Source of the DNA: Actinomycetota bacterium
GTDB taxonomy: Bacteria > Actinomycetota > Acidimicrobiia > Acidimicrobiales > JAMCPD01
Reading direction: 5' to 3'
Length of the DNA stretch: 64,000 nt
Assembly (NCBI GenBank): GCA_023379935.1
Contig: JAMCPD010000021.1
Location: 1 to 64,000 of the forward strand
Of the stretch, positions 27,066-38,483 are shown piece after piece (the first letter of the stretch is position 1; each line of letters opens with the position of its first letter). The notes below the pieces were generated by a model. The model searched no databases. It saw nothing but the letters and a program-made list of their open reading frames with translations, and had not been told where the DNA came from. Position numbers and translations under genes: made by a program.

Positions 27066-27156
27066 GAAGAATCGGCCAACTCAGTAGGAAGAATCGGCCA
27101 ACTCAGTAGGAAGAATCGGCCAACTCAGTAGGAAGAATCGGCCAACTCAGTAGGAA
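27054..27156. repeat. 22-bp tandem repeats beginning at a stop codon
   Basis: CCAACTCAGTAGGAAGAATCGG occurs four times in perfect tandem (27054, 27076, 27098, 27120), then a 15-bp partial copy. The first copy contains the last codons and TAG of the repeat-protein gene. There are no spacers, so this is not a CRISPR array. Confidence 0.97.
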
Positions 27157-27192
27157 CGGTCGGAATCTGTGCAATCGGGCCCCATGCAACTG

Positions 27193-28929
27193 TTACTTAG
27201 CTGTTTTTTCAACCAGATAGGACTCTAAGAACAAAGCATCCATTGCACTGTTCAAGAAGTCATCTATCGCTTCGGCTGGCCTGTGCACCATGGGTTCACC
27301 TCTTAAATTAAAGCTTGTGTTTAAAACCACGGGAATGGTTGTCAGCTGTTCAAACTCCTTAATCAACTGCCAGAATACAGGGTTGGTACGCTTGTTTACG
27401 CTTTGAAGGCGCCCGGTTCCGTCTACATGGGTAACAGCCGGTATTTCTTTACGTTTTGACATTTTGATATCCATAACCAATAACATAAAGGGGTTTGGAT
27501 AGTATCCTTCAAAGTAATCAGGTCCTCTTTCATCTAAGATACTGGGCGCAAAAGGCCTGAACCATTCTCGACGTTTAACTTTGGCATTAACGATATCGCG
27601 CATCTCTTGACGGCGAGGGTCTGCCAGTATGGAACGTGCTCCCAGTGCTCTTGGTCCCATTTCCGCCCTACCGGAAAACCATCCTACAATTTTTGATTCT
27701 GCCAGAAGTTGTGCCGCTTTTTGTGTTGGGTTTGAGATGCGGTGAAACTGTAGTCCTTTATCCTTTAGAGTACGTTCGATATCTGCATCAGAAAACTTCA
27801 CTCCCCAGAATGGATGTTCTAACGTTGAAGTTGACAGGTCCTCGCGGGGGTGTCCCAGCAGCTTATGCCATACCCACAAAGCTGCACCTAAGGCATTGCC
27901 CGCATCGGAGGCGGCCGGTGGAATAAAAATATGATCGAACCCCGCTTCACGCAGCAGCCTGGTGTTGGCAACGGAGTTTAAGGCTATCCCCCCCGACAGG
28001 CACAGTTTATCCGATCCGACAACTTCTCTAAGCCGTTTTGCTACGTGTAAAGCTGATTCCTCAAGTAGGTTCTGTATCCCAAATGCCAAGTCTTTATGTA
28101 AATCGCTTATTTCAGACTCGGGAATTCTGCGAGGGCCATAACGGTTAAAAAACTTGCTTGAAACAGCCTTTGCTTCTCTTTGGTAGCCAAACCAATCGAA
28201 GTTCACTTTAAATAAACCGTTGGGTTCAAGATGAATAAAATCCTTCATCTCATCCACCAAGGATTTTCCTCCATAAGGGGCAAGTCCCATTACCTTGCCT
28301 TCATCTATGTTGGGAATAAAGCCCAGGTACCAAGTCAAAGCTGAATATACTTCACCAAGGGAATGGGGGTTTTTAACTAAGAAGGGCAGTTCCAAGCGAT
28401 TGCCCTCACCATATCCTAAAGTAGTTGACAAGAAATCTCCACCGCGATCAAGTGTCAGAACCGCCGCTTGCTCAAATGGACTTGGATAAAAAGCACCTGC
28501 TGCATGAGCTTCATGATGTCCAACATTGACTATTTCCCCTTTGTATCCCCAATGCTGGCGGAACTTTCGTTGCCGAGCTAACAGCCTGGTATCAATATAA
28601 AACTGTGCAGCCATTCTCTTTGGAGCCAATCGTAGCATAGCGTCTCTTGCACCTCTGGCTAAATCAGTCCAAGGTTTGTGAGCAAACCCCACCACATCCA
28701 CATCACTTATTTTCAGCCCGGCTGTGTCAAGGCAGAATTGGATTGCCTGATTCGGGAACTCCTTGGTGTGCGTTTGGCGATTGAATCGTTCCTCTTCTCC
28801 AAAAGCAATCAGGCGCCCATTTATCAAGATACATGCCGCGCTATCGTGACTAAAGCAGTTGACTCCCAGAATAACACTGGTTTTGATCGCTGTTCGGTTA
28901 GTAGCAGTTGCGGTGCTGAATGTAATCAT
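27193..28929 (-). CDS. Carbamoyltransferase (NodU/CmcH family)
   Basis: The 578-aa protein is a two-domain carbamoyltransferase. The N-terminal Kae1-like domain has LGVNCFSHDSAACILINGRLIAFGEEERFNR, the metal-binding region NVGHHEAHAAGAFYPSPF and TLDRGGD; the YrdC-like C-terminal part has GWFSGRAEMGPRALGARSILADPR and NTSFNLRGEPMVHRPAEA. It should use carbamoyl phosphate and ATP to carbamoylate a sugar or antibiotic-like acceptor. The frame is open to 29181, but that would overlap kdpD; ATG 28929, 17 residues before the conserved core, is chosen. No biosynthetic partners are nearby, so the acceptor is unknown. Confidence 0.88.
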   Translation of the reverse strand: MITFSTATATNRTAIKTSVILGVNCFSHDSAACILINGRLIAFGEEERFNRQTHTKEFPNQAIQFCLDTAGLKISDVDVVGFAHKPWTDLARGARDAMLRLAPKRMAAQFYIDTRLLARQRKFRQHWGYKGEIVNVGHHEAHAAGAFYPSPFEQAAVLTLDRGGDFLSTTLGYGEGNRLELPFLVKNPHSLGEVYSALTWYLGFIPNIDEGKVMGLAPYGGKSLVDEMKDFIHLEPNGLFKVNFDWFGYQREAKAVSSKFFNRYGPRRIPESEISDLHKDLAFGIQNLLEESALHVAKRLREVVGSDKLCLSGGIALNSVANTRLLREAGFDHIFIPPAASDAGNALGAALWVWHKLLGHPREDLSTSTLEHPFWGVKFSDADIERTLKDKGLQFHRISNPTQKAAQLLAESKIVGWFSGRAEMGPRALGARSILADPRRQEMRDIVNAKVKRREWFRPFAPSILDERGPDYFEGYYPNPFMLLVMDIKMSKRKEIPAVTHVDGTGRLQSVNKRTNPVFWQLIKEFEQLTTIPVVLNTSFNLRGEPMVHRPAEAIDDFLNSAMDALFLESYLVEKTAK

Positions 28930-28992
28930 ATCTTTATTTATAATAAGGCATCGGCTCTCAGAGTTTACGGTTATTTGATAAAATAAATAATT

Positions 28993-31680
28993 ATGCCAAG
29001 AGGAAAACTGCGCATTTATCTGGGAGCAGCACCAGGGGTAGGGAAAACCTATGCTATGTTGAATGAGGGTTGGAGGAGAAAGCAACGCGGCGTTGACGTT
29101 GTAGTGGGTTTTTTGGAAACTCATGGTAGGCCTAATACGGCAGATCAACTCCGCGAGTTGGAGGTTATACCTCGCCAGCATATAACTTACAGGGGTAAAC
29201 AGTTCCAGGAGATGGATTTAAATGCTATTTTAGCTCGGAAACCCGAGCAAGCTCTTGTAGATGAACTGGCCCATACCAATGTGGGCGGTTCAACAAACCC
29301 CAAACGGTGGATGGATGTCCAGAAACTGCTTGATGCCGGTATAGATGTTATAAGTACACTGAATATTCAGCATTTAGAGTCTTTAAATGATGTTGTAAGG
29401 CAGATAACAGGCATAGCCCAGCATGAGACCATTCCGGACACCGTTGTACGCCAAGCAGATCAGATAGAACTGGTTGATATGACTCCCGAAGCACTTAGGC
29501 GCCGTATGGCACACGGGAATATTTACCCGGCAGAAAAGCTGGATACCGCTTTGAGCAACTATTTCAGAGTCGGCAATCTGGCGGCATTGAGGGAACTGGC
29601 ATTGTTGTGGGTAGCCGATAGGGTCGAAGAAGCACTTAGTTCTTACATGTCTGACCATGGGATTAAAGAAACGTGGGAAACTCGTGAGAGGGTGGTAGTG
29701 GCATTAACCGGTGCCGCCAGCGGTGAACAGTTAATTCGGCGCGGAGCGCGTATGGCCGCTAGGACCAAGGGTGATTTATTGGGGGTCCATATAAAAGAGG
29801 GTGATGGGCTGCAAAGGCAACCTTTGCAATATTTAGAACGTCAGCGTCAACTTTTGAATGAACTGGGTGGTACTTACCACGAGATTTTAAGTGTTGATCC
29901 CGCTGAAGCGTTGGTGGAGTTTTGTGAGAACAACAAAGCAACTCGACTGGTATTAGGTTCGTCACACCGTTCACGTTTAAATGAGTTGATGCATGGTTCC
30001 ATTATTAATAAAGTAATACGAAACGCACCTGACGTCGACATACATATCATTTCTGTGGAAAAAGGTTCTTCACAGTCTGGTGCACCTTCACGACTTTGGG
30101 GTAGCTATAGGGTTGTTTTTTCAAAAAGACGCTTGTTGATAGGATGGATCTTAGTCCTCCCCTCCTTGTTATTCTTGGCCCTTATCATGCTTGGGTTTGC
30201 CAGAGATCAAGGGTTGGCACCTTATTTATTGATCTACCTGCTTGCTGTAGTACTTATTTCCGCCATAGGAGGTGCTTTACCGGGGCTTACCAGTGTAGCC
30301 GGAAGTTGTGTATTGGTTAGCGTATTGATAACCGGGCATTTTATAGCAAGGCATTCGTTGCTGGACATGGATATGGCGACAGTTGCAAGTTTTGCGCTTA
30401 TCTCTGTTGTCTTAGTATTTTTTGTTCATTTAGCTGCTAAAACAGCAGAAAGCGGTATTCGTTCTTCGAACGAAGCCGAAGCTTTATCGCGAATGACTAC
30501 GCAGATGTTACGCCAAGACAACCCCCTTGCTAAACTGTTGGAGGAGTTGAAGGAAAGGTTTGCGCTGGATTCTATATCCATCTTTGATACTTCCGAGAAA
30601 GGCAGGTATAATTTAATCGCATCCTTTGGTGACTCTCCGCCGCTTACTCCCGGCGATGCTAAAGGTGTTATCAAACTTCCAAGTAATACAGTTGTGGCAT
30701 TCAACTCGGCAAAAGGTTTAGAAGCAGATGACCAAAGATTAATGCAAGCTTTTTGCTCTCATCTTTGTTTAGCGGTGGATACGCTTCATCTTAAAGAAGA
30801 AAAAGCACAGGCAGAAGCATCGCTTGCAAGCGATGCTCTACGCACTGCTTTACTGGCAGCAGTATCGCATGATCTACGCACTCCTTTGGCTACCATTAAA
30901 ACATCCGCAGACGGCTTATTGCAACCTGATTCTAAGTTGACGAAAGAAGAAGTCAAAGAGTTATTGATGACTATAGATAGAGAAGCTGATCGGCTGAACA
31001 GCTTAGTGGCTAATCTCTTGGATGCGAGCCGTTTGCAAACCGGAGTATTAAATGTGACGTTACAAGAGGTTGGTCTGGATGAGATTGTACCGGCAGCACT
31101 GGCTGGGATACAGGAAAGGGGCAGGCGCCTATTGGTAAAAGTTCCGGAAGACTTGCCTAGGATTAAAACTGATCCCGTGTTATTGGAAAGAGCAGTTGTC
31201 AACATTGTGGATAATGCAATTGCATACTCAAATGTAGGAGCTTCGGTTCGCATAGAGGCCGGTGTCGTAGAGACCTTAGAAGGCGGTTTTGCGGAGGCTT
31301 CGCGGGTAGATTATGCCAGATCTGCTTGGACTGCCCCTATGAGTGTAAAAACCAGTGTTGATTTGAGGATTATTGATACCGGCCCGGGCATACAACGCTT
31401 AGACCAAGATAGAGTTTTTTCACCGTTTGAACGTCTTGGAAATGTTCCCATGGGAAATGGCTTGGGCGAGGATGGACAAACCGGTGGTGGCTTGGGTCTG
31501 GGCCTTGCCGTGGCTAAAGGTTTTGTAGAAGCAGTTGGTGCCAAGTTAAGTTTAGAAGATACGCCAGGGGGTGGTTGTGTGATGATAATAAGCCTTCCGA
31601 TTGCCAAGGACAATACTCCGGTTACACCGGGAAATACTGCGGATCCAATTACCGAGGGACACCACTCCAGCGGTAGATAA
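28993..31680 (+). CDS. kdpD: Osmosensitive K+ channel / Kdp sensor histidine kinase KdpD
   Basis: The 895-aa protein has the complete KdpD layout: the N-terminal KdpD domain with a Walker-like GAAPGVGKTYAML, VDELAHTNVGGS and STLNIQHLESLND; a universal-stress-like domain (about 230-355) that in E. coli relatives binds c-di-AMP in some species; four membrane helices (about 380-495); a GAF-like region; HisKA with SHDLRTPL (His626); and the ATPase domain with DTGPGI and GGGLGLGLAVAKGFVEA. It phosphorylates KdpE to switch on kdp. No Shine-Dalgarno precedes the ATG; the AT-rich upstream (TAAAAT 8 nt before) may make the message leaderless. The stop overlaps the kdpE ATG. Confidence 0.96.
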   Translation: MPRGKLRIYLGAAPGVGKTYAMLNEGWRRKQRGVDVVVGFLETHGRPNTADQLRELEVIPRQHITYRGKQFQEMDLNAILARKPEQALVDELAHTNVGGSTNPKRWMDVQKLLDAGIDVISTLNIQHLESLNDVVRQITGIAQHETIPDTVVRQADQIELVDMTPEALRRRMAHGNIYPAEKLDTALSNYFRVGNLAALRELALLWVADRVEEALSSYMSDHGIKETWETRERVVVALTGAASGEQLIRRGARMAARTKGDLLGVHIKEGDGLQRQPLQYLERQRQLLNELGGTYHEILSVDPAEALVEFCENNKATRLVLGSSHRSRLNELMHGSIINKVIRNAPDVDIHIISVEKGSSQSGAPSRLWGSYRVVFSKRRLLIGWILVLPSLLFLALIMLGFARDQGLAPYLLIYLLAVVLISAIGGALPGLTSVAGSCVLVSVLITGHFIARHSLLDMDMATVASFALISVVLVFFVHLAAKTAESGIRSSNEAEALSRMTTQMLRQDNPLAKLLEELKERFALDSISIFDTSEKGRYNLIASFGDSPPLTPGDAKGVIKLPSNTVVAFNSAKGLEADDQRLMQAFCSHLCLAVDTLHLKEEKAQAEASLASDALRTALLAAVSHDLRTPLATIKTSADGLLQPDSKLTKEEVKELLMTIDREADRLNSLVANLLDASRLQTGVLNVTLQEVGLDEIVPAALAGIQERGRRLLVKVPEDLPRIKTDPVLLERAVVNIVDNAIAYSNVGASVRIEAGVVETLEGGFAEASRVDYARSAWTAPMSVKTSVDLRIIDTGPGIQRLDQDRVFSPFERLGNVPMGNGLGEDGQTGGGLGLGLAVAKGFVEAVGAKLSLEDTPGGGCVMIISLPIAKDNTPVTPGNTADPITEGHHSSGR
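30817..30836. repeat. 20-bp perfect palindrome within kdpD
   Basis: GCATCGCTTG followed by CAAGCGATGC is perfectly self-complementary. It lies in the coding sequence just before the HisKA domain (residues around 609-615). Confidence 0.9.
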
Positions 31681-32384
31681 TGCCCAGTATTTTGTTGATA
31701 GACGATGAGATTCCCTTTCTCAGAGCCCTTACCATTACTTTACGGGCAAGAGGATATGAGGTTGAACCTGTTTCAACAGGGGAAGAAGGATTGAAGATTG
31801 CGACCAGGCACAGTCCTGATCTTGTGATATTAGATCTTGGGTTACCCGGTATGGATGGCACCGAAGTCGTTAAGATTTTAAGGGATACGACTCAAATACC
31901 GGTAATTGTCCTTTCAGCAAGGGGGGGTGAGAATGATAAAGTATTGGCTTTGGACTGCGGTGCTGATGACTATGTAACAAAGCCGTTTCAAATGGGTGAG
32001 TTGCTCGCCAGAGTGCGTGCAGCCATTCGCAGGACAGCTGTTAGCCAGGAAGCGGCAGTTGTGAGCACGGCTCATTTTTCAGTTGATCTGGCTCGAAAAC
32101 ATGTGAATATATCCGGCAACGATGTGCGTCTAACACCTACTCAATGGAGGCTGGTTGAGATACTTGTAAAGAATCAGGACCATATAGTATCTCAGCATCA
32201 ACTTTTAAAAACCGTATGGGGGTCTGAATACAGCCATGAAACAAACTATTTACGTGTCTTCATGGCACAGATTAGGCGCATCTTGGAGCCGGATCCTTCA
32301 CAGCCCCGCTATTTCCTGACAGAACCGGGCATGGGATATAGGTTCACGGCTGGATCAGATGCCCGCCAACCTCAGCTTGATTGA
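31680..32384 (+). CDS. kdpE: Kdp response regulator KdpE (OmpR family)
   Basis: The 234-aa protein has a receiver domain (IDDEIPFLRAL, phospho-acceptor in VILDLGLPGMDG near residue 52, KPF near 102) and a winged-helix DNA-binding domain ending YLRVFMAQIRRILEPDPSQPRYFLTEPGMGYRF, typical of KdpE. Its ATG uses the last base of the kdpD stop (TAATG). It is expected to activate the kdp promoter about 12 kb upstream. Confidence 0.96.
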   Translation: MPSILLIDDEIPFLRALTITLRARGYEVEPVSTGEEGLKIATRHSPDLVILDLGLPGMDGTEVVKILRDTTQIPVIVLSARGGENDKVLALDCGADDYVTKPFQMGELLARVRAAIRRTAVSQEAAVVSTAHFSVDLARKHVNISGNDVRLTPTQWRLVEILVKNQDHIVSQHQLLKTVWGSEYSHETNYLRVFMAQIRRILEPDPSQPRYFLTEPGMGYRFTAGSDARQPQLD

Positions 32385-32414
32385 TCAGTACCGGTATATT
32401 TCGCCTAACCATCC

Positions 32415-32444
32415 TTGTAAGTTCCTTTATAGTAATGGTATTAT
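32415..32444 (+). promoter_or_regulatory. Promoter of eno, leaderless
   Basis: TTGTAA (32415-32420), 18-nt spacer, TATTAT (32439-32444); the eno ATG follows after 9 nt. No Shine-Dalgarno is present. Confidence 0.55.
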
Positions 32445-32447
32445 TAA

Positions 32448-33842
<1,395 letters not shown>

Positions 33843-33843
33843 G

Positions 33844-34425
33844 GTGTCAGGTCTTTCGGCGGGGCAGGTAAAAAGATTGCGACGTAACAGGTTTCTATTG
33901 GCCATGTCACTTGTTATGGCTATAGTGGTGGTGTCAGCCAGCTTTCCTTTTGGCCAACTTATAAGTCAGTATAACGATACTTCAAATGTAACTGCTCAAT
34001 TGGCAACCGCTCAATCGATATCTAAACAGTTCAAGGGAGAGATTAAACAGCTTAACTCTCCAGAAGTGGTTACTTATCTGGCTCATAAATTCTATGGCTT
34101 TATACCTGCCGGGTCACAAGCCTATACGATATTACAGGGTAACTCCACCGGAACCGCCAATACCGGGGTTGGCAATACCGGGGTTGGCAATACCGGGGTT
34201 GGCAATACCGGGGTTGGCGGGTCGTCCTTGTCCAAACCTTTACCCGATCAGTTTTCAGGTATGCGCTTTCCGGACTTGAGCGGAATTATGGGATCTCAGA
34301 CTTCACGCAGTTCATATCTTGCTGGTGGGTCCAACGCCAAAGGGTTCGCGCACTCTGATGTATTTTCCGCCATAAAGAGATTTTTTGACAGAGTGCTTAG
34401 CAACTTAGAGTTTTGGAAACAGTAA
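33844..34425 (+). CDS. Septum formation initiator (DivIC/FtsB-like) protein
   Basis: The frame is open upstream into eno, but GTG at 33844, directly after the eno stop and behind GGTGG, is the sensible start, giving 193 aa. A basic N-terminus (KRLRRNRF), a membrane helix (LLAMSLVMAIVVVSASFPF) and a short coiled-coil-like stretch (TAQLATAQSISKQFKGEIKQLNSPEVVTYLAHKFYGFIPAG) match DivIC/FtsB proteins of cell division. Position after eno and before DUF501 is the usual actinobacterial one. The C-terminal half is unusual: four copies of NTGVG from a 15-bp repeat, then a Ser/Gly-rich tail. Confidence 0.8.
   Translation: MSGLSAGQVKRLRRNRFLLAMSLVMAIVVVSASFPFGQLISQYNDTSNVTAQLATAQSISKQFKGEIKQLNSPEVVTYLAHKFYGFIPAGSQAYTILQGNSTGTANTGVGNTGVGNTGVGNTGVGGSSLSKPLPDQFSGMRFPDLSGIMGSQTSRSSYLAGGSNAKGFAHSDVFSAIKRFFDRVLSNLEFWKQ
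34159..34218. repeat. Four 15-bp tandem repeats in the divIC-like gene
   Basis: AATACCGGGGTTGGC occurs four times (34159, 34174, 34189, 34204), keeping frame. Confidence 0.95.
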
Positions 34426-34441
34426 AACCGTTGTTTGGGCA

Positions 34442-34906
34442 ATGCCGAACGAACAAGATGTATTCAATGTAACCAAAACCCTTGGACGTTCTCCGCGAGG
34501 AGATTTTCTTGTCGCAGTTCGTACCTTTGATGGATTGCCCGTTGTTATACGAAATCCTGTGGTGTTGGATGACGGAACTTTGATGCCAACAATATGGTGG
34601 TTGGTTGGACAAGCCGAGTGTTTGGCCACGAGCCGTTTAGAATCTACCGGTGGGGTAAAACAGGCGGAAATGGCTGTTGATCCCGTTTTGCTTCAAAAAG
34701 CTCACCATGTCTATGCAGCCAAACGTGAGGCTATGTTCCCATTTGATTATAAAGGGCCTAGGCCGCGAGGCGGGGTTGGCGGCACTCGTAAAGGGGTGAA
34801 GTGTCTTCATGCCCACCTGGCTTGGTTCTTGGCCGGTGGTGATGATCCGGTGGGGAGATGGACTTTTGATAAACTGGGACTAGATGGAACAAGTTATCAA
34901 AGATAG
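34442..34906 (+). CDS. DUF501 family protein
   Basis: The 154-aa protein matches the actinobacterial DUF501 family: LGRSPRGDFLVAVRT, GTLMPTIWWLVGQAECLATSRLES and a conserved GPRPRGGVGGTRKGVKCLHAHLAWFLAGGDDPVG region with His and Cys residues that could bind metal. Its function is not known. Its place between the divIC-like gene and ppx is conserved in actinobacteria. The end overlaps ppx by 23 nt. Confidence 0.88.
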   Translation: MPNEQDVFNVTKTLGRSPRGDFLVAVRTFDGLPVVIRNPVVLDDGTLMPTIWWLVGQAECLATSRLESTGGVKQAEMAVDPVLLQKAHHVYAAKREAMFPFDYKGPRPRGGVGGTRKGVKCLHAHLAWFLAGGDDPVGRWTFDKLGLDGTSYQR

Positions 34907-35828
34907 CGGCTGCTTGGCGGGGATAGACTGTGGGACCAACTCAACACGCTTGTTGATAACCGATTCAAACGGAAATGCCACTCAACGTAGTGCAGTTATA
35001 ACTCGTCTCGGACAAGGTGTTGATTCTACGCGCCGTATTGATGAGTCCGCGCTTTTGAGGACCTTAGAGGTGCTAAAACGGTATCGTCAATTAATGGATG
35101 ATTTCCATGTCGGAAAAGCACGCCTTGTGGCTACCTCTGCGGTTAGGGATGCACTCAACGGTCAGGCTTTTTTGGATGCCGTTATGGAGATATGCGGCAT
35201 AAAAGCCGAAATACTGAGCGGGGAAGAGGAAGGTTTGCTTACTTTTAATGGTGCCATATCAGGGTATGAGAATCTCAGTTCCACCCCTTTTTTAGTCGTA
35301 GATGTTGGCGGCGGGTCAACTGAACTCATAGCGGGGACCAATGAAGGGGATGTCAAAGCGGTTACCTCTTTGGATATGGGTTGTGTACGCATAACTGAAC
35401 GTTTTTTAAAACATGATCCGCCTCATGAAAAAGAGATTTCCCAAGCTATCGACTACTGTGAAGAACTTTTGATGCATGCCAGTGCTGAAGTTTTGGAACT
35501 TGGTGTGCTAGACAGCGGGACAATCCTCATCGGGGTGGCCGGGACCGTTTCCACTCTGGCACAGATCATACAGAAGTTAAGTGTTTATGAACGGGAACGT
35601 ATACACCATTTTGTCCTGGACTATTCTGTGCTGACAGAACTTGAGCGTGAGTTGGCCACCAAGAACGTGGAAGACAAACAGCAGATCATAGGCTTAGAAC
35701 CGGCTAGAGCTGATGTTATACTGGGTGGGTTGATAGTACTCATACAGGTAATGAAGCATTTTCATTTTGAAAGATGTTTAGCATCAGAGTCGGATATATT
35801 AGATGGCTTGATTGCGAGTTTGCGTTGA
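34884..35828 (+). CDS. ppx: Exopolyphosphatase / guanosine pentaphosphatase (Ppx/GppA)
   Basis: The 314-aa protein has the ASKHA fold of the short Ppx/GppA type: GIDCGTNSTRLLI (phosphate 1), EILSGEEEGLLTFNGA, VVDVGGGSTELIAG (phosphate 2), and VAGTVSTLAQI. It degrades polyphosphate or pppGpp. At 314 aa it lacks the C-terminal HD-like domain of E. coli Ppx, as is usual in actinobacteria. It overlaps the DUF501 gene and ends just before the groES regulatory region. Confidence 0.92.
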   Translation: MEQVIKDSGCLAGIDCGTNSTRLLITDSNGNATQRSAVITRLGQGVDSTRRIDESALLRTLEVLKRYRQLMDDFHVGKARLVATSAVRDALNGQAFLDAVMEICGIKAEILSGEEEGLLTFNGAISGYENLSSTPFLVVDVGGGSTELIAGTNEGDVKAVTSLDMGCVRITERFLKHDPPHEKEISQAIDYCEELLMHASAEVLELGVLDSGTILIGVAGTVSTLAQIIQKLSVYERERIHHFVLDYSVLTELERELATKNVEDKQQIIGLEPARADVILGGLIVLIQVMKHFHFERCLASESDILDGLIASLR

Positions 35829-35830
35829 CA
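35825..35830 (+). promoter_or_regulatory. -35-like TTGACA upstream of groES
   Basis: A consensus -35 hexamer right after the ppx stop. The matching -10 is unclear because the expected spacing falls on the left arm of CIRCE; TAAAAT at 35843 is too close (12 nt). Confidence 0.4.
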
Positions 35831-35847
35831 GTTCACTCGTTGTAAAA

Positions 35848-35874
35848 TTAGCACTCGTAAACATTGAGTGCTAA
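35848..35874 (+). promoter_or_regulatory. CIRCE operator (HrcA binding site)
   Basis: TTAGCACTC, a 9-nt loop, GAGTGCTAA: a perfect match to the CIRCE inverted repeat, 78 bp before groES. It predicts repression of groESL by HrcA, encoded elsewhere, with release on heat stress. Confidence 0.98.
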
Positions 35875-35952
35875 ATTATACTATTGCAATTAAGCAATAA
35901 GTAAAAGTTCAAAATAAACTAAGGTAAAATAAAAAGGAGAAATAGTTATAAA

Positions 35953-36246
35953 ATGAAACTACAACCATTAGATGATCGAATAGTGGTCAGGCCGTCAGAA
36001 GCTGAGGAAATGACAGCTTCAGGTCTTGTAATCCCAGATACAGCTAAAGAAAAGCCCCAACAAGGTGAAGTATTGGCTGTTGGCCCGGGACGTCGTTCAG
36101 ACAACACCGCAGAGTTGATTCCCCTGGATATCAAGGTTGGTGATACAGTTGTTTATTCAAAATATGGAGGTACTGAGATCACCTCAGACGGAGAGGATTT
36201 ACTGATTCTTTCGTCCAGAGATATCCTGGCCAAAGTGGCTAACTAA
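35953..36246 (+). CDS. groES: Co-chaperonin GroES
   Basis: The 97-aa protein is a normal GroES ([19 protein letters not shown], mobile loop [32 protein letters not shown]). It caps GroEL during protein folding. AAGGAG at 35934-35939 lies 13 nt before the ATG. It is followed by groEL after 34 nt. Confidence 0.98.
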   Translation: MKLQPLDDRIVVRPSEAEEMTASGLVIPDTAKEKPQQGEVLAVGPGRRSDNTAELIPLDIKVGDTVVYSKYGGTEITSDGEDLLILSSRDILAKVAN

Positions 36247-36271
36247 ACCGTTCGGTCGCGAACTGTTTTAG

Positions 36272-37900
<1,629 letters not shown>

Positions 37901-37916
37901 ACGACAGGTAAGCAAA

Positions 37917-38483
37917 GTGTTGCTGGGAGAGGTAATATCCAAACTGTCCTCTCCCAGTGGTTTTTTACCATCATCTGCTGCTTGGCCGGTTGCAGTCGCG
38001 GCGGTACTGGTTCTTTTATTCGAAGAAGATTCAGATACCAGGATCATACTAACCCGCCGCTCCACTTCCTTGCGTACTCATCCCGGCGAGGTGGCATTTC
38101 CCGGAGGTATGGTTGAAGTTGGCGAAGAGCTTTTAACTGCTGCTCTCAGAGAGACCAAAGAGGAGATAGCTTTGGAGCCTGATGAGATAAAAGTTATAGG
38201 CAAACTTGAGCCTGTCAGTACATTTTCCTCCTCTCTCACTGTTCAGCCCTTTGTTGGTGTTTTAGCCAAACGTCCGGTTTTGGTTCCGAGCCCTGTCGAG
38301 GTTGCGCGAATTTTTGATGTAAGCTTGGTTGAACTGGCCAATTCTTATAATGTGTCGATTGGAAGGTATATCCACCCCTTACAGGTTTTTCGTGTACAAG
38401 GTGAGATTATTTGGGGTGTAACAGCACGAATTGTGTTAAATTTGCTACTAAGTATAGGAGGTTTGTTGTCGGAAGTACGCTAA
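37917..38483 (+). CDS. Nudix hydrolase, CoA-pyrophosphatase type
   Basis: The 188-aa protein has the Nudix box GGMVEVGEELLTAALRETKEEIAL (near residues 65-88; the usual Gly after EE-x is Ala) preceded by RTHPGEVAFPGG, the signature of the NudL/YeaB CoA-pyrophosphatase group. It may hydrolyse CoA or a related nucleotide. The only usable starts are GTG 37917 or TTG 37920, which put the first codons inside the groEL terminator hairpin. The end overlaps the next gene. Confidence 0.85.
   Translation: MLLGEVISKLSSPSGFLPSSAAWPVAVAAVLVLLFEEDSDTRIILTRRSTSLRTHPGEVAFPGGMVEVGEELLTAALRETKEEIALEPDEIKVIGKLEPVSTFSSSLTVQPFVGVLAKRPVLVPSPVEVARIFDVSLVELANSYNVSIGRYIHPLQVFRVQGEIIWGVTARIVLNLLLSIGGLLSEVR
37923..37966 (+). 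terminator. Intrinsic terminator after groEL, inside the Nudix gene start
   Basis: CTGGGAGAGG (37923-37932) and CCTCTCCCAG (37948-37957) form a perfect 10-bp stem with a 15-nt loop, then TGG and TTTTTT (37961-37966). It lies 22 nt after the groEL stop. Confidence 0.85.

Noticed and set aside
27054-27156. CRISPR array
   Set aside because: The repeats are directly adjacent with no spacers; it is a simple tandem array.
28930-29181. N-terminal 84-residue extension of the carbamoyltransferase
   Set aside because: It would overlap the start of kdpD by 189 bp and precedes the conserved family start by about 100 residues.
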